A stretch of DNA of 64,000 nt from Bacteroidales bacterium (lineage in GTDB: Bacteria > Bacteroidota > Bacteroidia > Bacteroidales > UBA932): NCBI GenBank assembly GCA_012728975.1, contig JAAYDZ010000016.1, positions 1-64,000 on the forward strand, written 5' to 3'. Under the pieces are notes generated by a model that was not told where the DNA came from, did no database searches, and was given only the letters and a program-made list of their open reading frames with translations. The translations under genes and the position numbers were made by a program. Positions 59,573 through 64,000 of this stretch are shown piece after piece; position 1 is the stretch's first letter, and each line of letters starts with the position of its first letter.

Positions 59573-59920
59573 ATGTCAGACAACGACTGGAAAAGCAGAT
59601 TGGGCGTAGTTTTTTCAACCAATCCCGACTTTAGATATGAAACCTTCGAAGATGAGTCTCCGATGGAGACTATTCCTGCGGAAAAGCAGCGGTTGATTGT
59701 CTCCATCGACCGTCGCAATCGAGGTGGCAAACAGGTTACCCTTGTCAAAGGTTTTGTTGGAAGTGAAGAGGATCTTTTGGCATTAGGTAAAACTCTCAAG
59801 AGTAAATGTGGTGTGGGCGGTTCTGTCAAAGAGGGCGAAATCATTATTCAAGGAGATTTCCGCGAGAGGATTGTCTCATTGCTACAGTCAATGGGCTACA
59901 ACGCTAGAAGAAGCAACTGA
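59573..59920 (+). CDS. SUI1/YciH-family translation initiation factor-like protein
   Basis: VSIDRRNRGGKQVTLVKGFVGSEEDLLALGKTLKSKCGVGGSVKEGEIIIQGDFRERIVSLL. Confidence 0.93.
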   Translation: MSDNDWKSRLGVVFSTNPDFRYETFEDESPMETIPAEKQRLIVSIDRRNRGGKQVTLVKGFVGSEEDLLALGKTLKSKCGVGGSVKEGEIIIQGDFRERIVSLLQSMGYNARRSN

Positions 59921-60624
59921 TGAATGTTCAAGATACCATACGGAACATAAGCGATTGCTGGCAAGAGAGCCGTCTCTCACTTGTTGCTGAGCCTTATTCA
60001 ATGCCAATACAGCCCGTTGAGAGTGATATGATCCTCTCCATAGTTGTTGCCTCTCTGCTTGTCCTTTTCATTATCTTCAACCGCAGGGTCATCAACGCGA
60101 CTTTCTGTTCTTTTTCGGTATTAACTGATAAGCGGAAAATCCGAGAAGTATTCAACGAAAATTATAACAATGTCTCAATACGGGTGACATTTCTGATTTG
60201 TTTGCCCCTACTAAGCTTCATCCTCTGCAGATCCGGAGTAGCAGCACATGGCTTTTTGCTCACTTTGGCGGCTTTTGCCGGTTTTTTCCTCTTCAAGCAA
60301 CTTTCATTTTTGGTAATGTCGTGGTTGTGGGGCAAAAAGGAGGCTGTACAAAGTGTTTATCGTCTCAATTTTTCGACTGCAATAATAGTGACGTTGACTT
60401 CATTACCGGTACCGGTAATTCTGCGCATTGTTCCTGATATGGGACATATTGTGGTCCTGATATGCCTGGGAGTGATATTTCTAGTGTGGTATCTGCTCTA
60501 CTTAATCAAAAGTATGCGAATATTTATTTCTTCAGGATTTTCGCATTTTTTAGGCTTTTTGTATCTTTGTGGCTTGGAATTGCTGCCTGTCATCCTTTTG
60601 GCAGACATAGCAGTAAGGTTTTGA
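59920..60624 (+). CDS. DUF4271-type integral membrane protein
   Basis: Multiple TM helices, C-terminal LYLCGLELLPVILL; position directly upstream of hemD. Confidence 0.75.
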   Translation: MNVQDTIRNISDCWQESRLSLVAEPYSMPIQPVESDMILSIVVASLLVLFIIFNRRVINATFCSFSVLTDKRKIREVFNENYNNVSIRVTFLICLPLLSFILCRSGVAAHGFLLTLAAFAGFFLFKQLSFLVMSWLWGKKEAVQSVYRLNFSTAIIVTLTSLPVPVILRIVPDMGHIVVLICLGVIFLVWYLLYLIKSMRIFISSGFSHFLGFLYLCGLELLPVILLADIAVRF

Positions 60625-60627
60625 AAT

Positions 60628-61368
60628 ATGACAATTTACAACATCTTAATCTCTCAACCCGCTCCCACAAACGCTTCACCCTATACGGAGCTTATTTCAA
60701 AATATGGCGTAAATGTGGATTTTCATCCATTTTTTACAGTCGAGGGTGTCACAGCTCGGGATTTCAGAGCTCATAAGGTCAACATTCTTGACTATACGGC
60801 TGTAGTCTTTACCTCAAAGATAGCTATTGACGCTTTTTTCAGAATATGTGAAGAGACCAGGGTAACCGTTCCCGAGACGATGAAATATTTCTGCCAATCC
60901 GAATTGATTGCACAATACCTTCAGACCTATATTGTTTATCGAAAGAGGAAAATCTTTTTTGGTAACGGAACAATCTCCTCGATGGTAGACAACATTGGGG
61001 CAAAACACAAAGGGGAAAATTTCCTGATTGCCTGTACGGATGGGCTTCGTCCCGATGTGAAGAAGCTCTTTACCAAAGCAAAGCTCAAACACGGCAGTGC
61101 GGTCTTTGTGAAGACGGTAAGTGCTGACCTGAGTTCACTTGATCTGAGTAAATATCAGATGGTGGTATTTTATAGTCCTTCAGATGTGAAATCTCTTCTT
61201 GAAAGTTATCCCGATTTCCAACAGGGTTCACTACTCTTCGCCACCTACGGACCTACCACCGCCAAAGCTATGAAAGATGCAAAACTCAAGACAGAAATAG
61301 AGGCTCCTACTCCTGAGGCTCCTTCAATAGCAAAGGCTTTGCTCAACTATTTCGAAAAGTCGCATTAG
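60628..61368 (+). CDS. hemD: Uroporphyrinogen-III synthase
   Basis: LISQPAPTNASPYTELISKYGVNVDFHPFFTVEGV, VVFTSKIAIDAFF, VVFYSPSDVKSLLE, FATYGPTTAKAMKDA. Confidence 0.88.
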   Translation: MTIYNILISQPAPTNASPYTELISKYGVNVDFHPFFTVEGVTARDFRAHKVNILDYTAVVFTSKIAIDAFFRICEETRVTVPETMKYFCQSELIAQYLQTYIVYRKRKIFFGNGTISSMVDNIGAKHKGENFLIACTDGLRPDVKKLFTKAKLKHGSAVFVKTVSADLSSLDLSKYQMVVFYSPSDVKSLLESYPDFQQGSLLFATYGPTTAKAMKDAKLKTEIEAPTPEAPSIAKALLNYFEKSH

Positions 61369-61770
61369 ATGGATTTCGGGTTTCCAAAACATGAGAGGGT
61401 CTGCTTCAAAAAAGACATTGATGCTCTTTTGGAAAGCGGGGATGTCGTGTTCAGATACCCTTTAAGAGTTCTATACAGAAATAACACCGGCTCAGAGTGT
61501 CATCGCGCACTCTTTACCGTGCCTAAAAAATTATTCAAACGTGCTGTGGTGCGCAATCTTCTGAAAAGGAGGATGCGTGAGGCTTACAGACACCTGAAAC
61601 ACCTTTTGGGAGGAGAGCCTTTCTGCGACTTGATGTTTATTTATGTGGCAAAAGAAATAAAGGATTATGGCTCCATTTTCTCAAAAATGGGAGAGATTCT
61701 GGTCAAAATCGCTGGCAGTGGTACGGAAGGTAATGATCTTCCCGCTGCTGATGCTGCTGAAGTTCTATAA
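61369..61770 (+). CDS. rnpA: Ribonuclease P protein component
   Basis: [27 protein letters not shown] RNase P signature. Confidence 0.93.
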   Translation: MDFGFPKHERVCFKKDIDALLESGDVVFRYPLRVLYRNNTGSECHRALFTVPKKLFKRAVVRNLLKRRMREAYRHLKHLLGGEPFCDLMFIYVAKEIKDYGSIFSKMGEILVKIAGSGTEGNDLPAADAAEVL

Positions 61771-61942
61771 GTTTTTCATCTCTCCATATGTAGGCAATGC
61801 CTGCAGGTTCACTCCAACCTGCTCGGTATATGCTATGTATGCCCTACGCAAACATGGAGTATTCAAAGGGATATACCTCGCAGTAAAGCGCATCCTGCGT
61901 TGTCACCCATGGGGCGGCTCCGGGTATGACCCCGTGCCCTGA
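61733..61942 (+). CDS. yidD: Membrane protein insertion efficiency factor YidD
   Basis: [35 protein letters not shown]...[14 protein letters not shown]; start chosen at the internal ATG overlapping rnpA. Confidence 0.93.
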   Translation: MIFPLLMLLKFYKFFISPYVGNACRFTPTCSVYAMYALRKHGVFKGIYLAVKRILRCHPWGGSGYDPVP

Positions 61943-61959
61943 AAAAGCTTCTTGATCTT

Positions 61960-63789
61960 TTAATCTTTGAGTGAATAGCCGAAATGATTGAATATCTTTT
62001 CGCGCTCGAAAGGATTCTCGATATCCCTTGTCATCATCAGAAGTTCCTGTTTGGGGAAGTCTGCGATTTTGAGCAGCACAAGCCCATCCAGACAGTAGTT
62101 GAATAGCGGATCAACATTGAAACAGATGATCTTTGAATTGATTTTGATATATTTCTTGACAAGGGTAGGCATACGATATTTGTTGTCAGAAAGGCGCATC
62201 AGATACTTGTCAAACTTTTCTAAAGTGTTCATCTTGCCCATCAGCAGATATTCAGGATCGGTCTTGAGATAATCAGGTGTGAAAGGTTTACGTGGTGATA
62301 TCAGATCGCGTCCAAAGTCAGTGCTGCATTGTTCCATGATATAATAGAACATCAGACTCTGGAAAAATCTTGGGTAAGAGTTGGATATACTCACGGGACC
62401 CAGTAAATACTCTACATCGGGATAGAGCATCACGGAGTGCATAAGTCCCTTGATGAGCAGCATTAAGGGCAGTGCCTCTTTTTGATATTCGACGCTTACA
62501 AAGCTTCTGCCCAATTCTATAGTCTTGCGCAGGATGGGTTCGAACTCTTCTTTATAGACGAAAAGGCTGGATGAATAGAATCCGCTGATGCCACCGTGCT
62601 TAGCAAATATCTCCTCTCCAATGCCGAGACGATAGGCACCTGCAAGTTTTTTTTGGGAGGAGTCCCATAGGATCAGATGTTTAAAGTATTGGTCAAAGTT
62701 GTCAATATCCAGAGCTGTATTGGTGCCTTCTCCGCTGGCTCTAAAGGCCTCTTCGCGTCTGCGACCTACCTCGTGAATCAGATTGGGGATATCTTCGTAG
62801 TTCGCCAGGAAGCAATGGTACTGGGCCGTTTGGTAGAGTTTCTTATCCTTGATCCGGGATAACTCCTTTAGTATCGCCTTGCGATCTTTAGGAAGGGCTA
62901 TCGGGGAGACATGCTCCACTTTATTCTCTTTGTTGGGATCCGCAAATTCTGCCTGAAGGGCATAGACTCTGCTTCGGAGGTGGCGTCCCAGGTCGTCAAG
63001 ATTGTCAAAGTCGGCGATTTCCGAAGTGAAAACAGGCCAGCCTATGCGCATGGGGATAATCTTGCCATGCTTTTTAAAGAGTTGGTTGGCAAGAGATAAG
63101 GTTCTGAGCATCGGGTGGATTCTGCCTAAAAAGTGAAACCAACGACTATTTTCACCTTCGAAGTAAATTGGCACAACCGGCACATTAGCGTTCTTTATGA
63201 GCTTAATCATATTGGAAGGCCAGGGGATATCTTCTACTACTCTGCCACTTTTGAGTGAGGTTCGGTTATCTCCTTTTTGGATAGTGGCAACCTCTCCTGC
63301 CGGAAAGAGAGCTAGGCAGCCTCCTTTTTCGATATGTTCCATTGCCGTCCTGATACCCGCAATACTTTTACGTTTGCTGGTGGAGTCGGAAAAGGGGTTT
63401 ACCGGTATAAAACTCTCCTCCAGTGTGGGAATCATTGAGAGGAGGAAGTTGGTGAGGAGTTTAAGGTCGGGACGGATTGCGCCCACTATCGCGCTTAACA
63501 TCAGTCCGTCTGCTCCGCCAAAATGATGATTTGATATGGTTATGAATGGCCCTTCAAGGGGCAGGTAATCTAGTTGTGCAGAATTGACATCTATGGAAAT
63601 GCCTATATCTTTGAGTATGGCTTCGGAAAAATCAGGGCCGGAGAGGTGCCTGCAACGGTAAAAACTGCGATTAACTTTATTAAACCCCAGAATGGACATA
63701 GCCAGCGTTGACACAATCCAACCAATCGGACCTTTCATTTTAATGACTTTCATTATGTCCGATTTATTGATTACTTTTGTTTTATCCAT
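61960..63789 (-). CDS. Bifunctional acyltransferase: PlsC-like N-domain + hemolysin/OlsB-like GNAT C-domain (putative aminolipid synthase)
   Basis: N-half [17 protein letters not shown]...LFPAGEVA (LPLAT HX4D-like block). C-half [24 protein letters not shown]...[11 protein letters not shown]...[10 protein letters not shown] (acyl-homoserine-lactone-synthase-like GNAT). Confidence 0.82.
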   Translation of the reverse strand: MDKTKVINKSDIMKVIKMKGPIGWIVSTLAMSILGFNKVNRSFYRCRHLSGPDFSEAILKDIGISIDVNSAQLDYLPLEGPFITISNHHFGGADGLMLSAIVGAIRPDLKLLTNFLLSMIPTLEESFIPVNPFSDSTSKRKSIAGIRTAMEHIEKGGCLALFPAGEVATIQKGDNRTSLKSGRVVEDIPWPSNMIKLIKNANVPVVPIYFEGENSRWFHFLGRIHPMLRTLSLANQLFKKHGKIIPMRIGWPVFTSEIADFDNLDDLGRHLRSRVYALQAEFADPNKENKVEHVSPIALPKDRKAILKELSRIKDKKLYQTAQYHCFLANYEDIPNLIHEVGRRREEAFRASGEGTNTALDIDNFDQYFKHLILWDSSQKKLAGAYRLGIGEEIFAKHGGISGFYSSSLFVYKEEFEPILRKTIELGRSFVSVEYQKEALPLMLLIKGLMHSVMLYPDVEYLLGPVSISNSYPRFFQSLMFYYIMEQCSTDFGRDLISPRKPFTPDYLKTDPEYLLMGKMNTLEKFDKYLMRLSDNKYRMPTLVKKYIKINSKIICFNVDPLFNYCLDGLVLLKIADFPKQELLMMTRDIENPFEREKIFNHFGYSLKD

Positions 63790-63850
63790 TAGCCGGCACG
63801 GTTTAAGTTTGCCACAAATATACATATTTTGCTCATATCTTGCTCAAAAA

Positions 63851-64000
63851 ATGGAAGTAAGGGATAAAATAGAATTTCTTCCGCAAAATCCCGGAGTTTA
63901 CAGATATCTTGACTCGGAAGGGACGATAATATATGTAGGCAAGGCAAAGAACCTGAAGAAAAGAGTTTCTCAATATTTCGGACCGCCTGAATCCCTCGAT
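63851..64000 (+). CDS. uvrC: UvrABC system protein C, 5' part (truncated by window edge)
   Basis: Translation [56 protein letters not shown]-type N-terminus. Confidence 0.93.
   Translation, partial: MEVRDKIEFLPQNPGVYRYLDSEGTIIYVGKAKNLKKRVSQYFGPPESLD

Overview
This window is a Bacteroidota (Bacteroidales-like) chromosomal segment. The evidence is a SusC/SusD pair, TAnnTTTG -7 promoter elements, a DUF2723 protein, a DUF4271-hemD-rnpA-yidD cluster and a single-chain SecDF. It is mostly densely packed core genes: ppiD-like, lptC, coaX, mfd, ruvB, frdB/frdA, hflX, tonB, ybeY, mnmG, an acyl-CoA synthetase, gcvH, ruvA, sufS-sufE-DUF59-folK, glyS, nfeD/floA, secDF, tnaA, DUF2723, SUI1, hemD, rnpA, yidD, a fused acyltransferase and the start of uvrC. 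There are two tRNAs (Ser-GCT, Pro-TGG). All genes from 1 to 18.7 kb lie on the minus strand; orientation is mixed after that. Most interesting observations: (1) a canonical 16-bp parS palindrome TGTTCCACGTGGAACA inside mnmG, plus a near-parS hairpin about 490 bp downstream; (2) about 10 kb away, an AT-rich ruvB-frdB intergenic region with three 18-bp modules of paired DnaA-box-like 9-mers, a candidate oriC; (3) an accessory block at 34-48 kb with five tandem small lipoproteins (two sharing six non-lipobox cysteines), a secreted Ntn-type amide hydrolase, a SusC/SusD pair with no nearby glycosidases, a D-aminoacylase/serine-hydrolase fusion and an M14 peptidase, which suggests a SusCD locus for amide/peptide/N-acyl-amino-acid substrates; (4) FrdAB without an adjacent cytochrome b gene; (5) a PlsC + GNAT fusion resembling one-protein aminolipid synthases. 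No CRISPR array, transposase, integrase or prophage was recognised. All assignments come from reading the translations and DNA; no database search was run.
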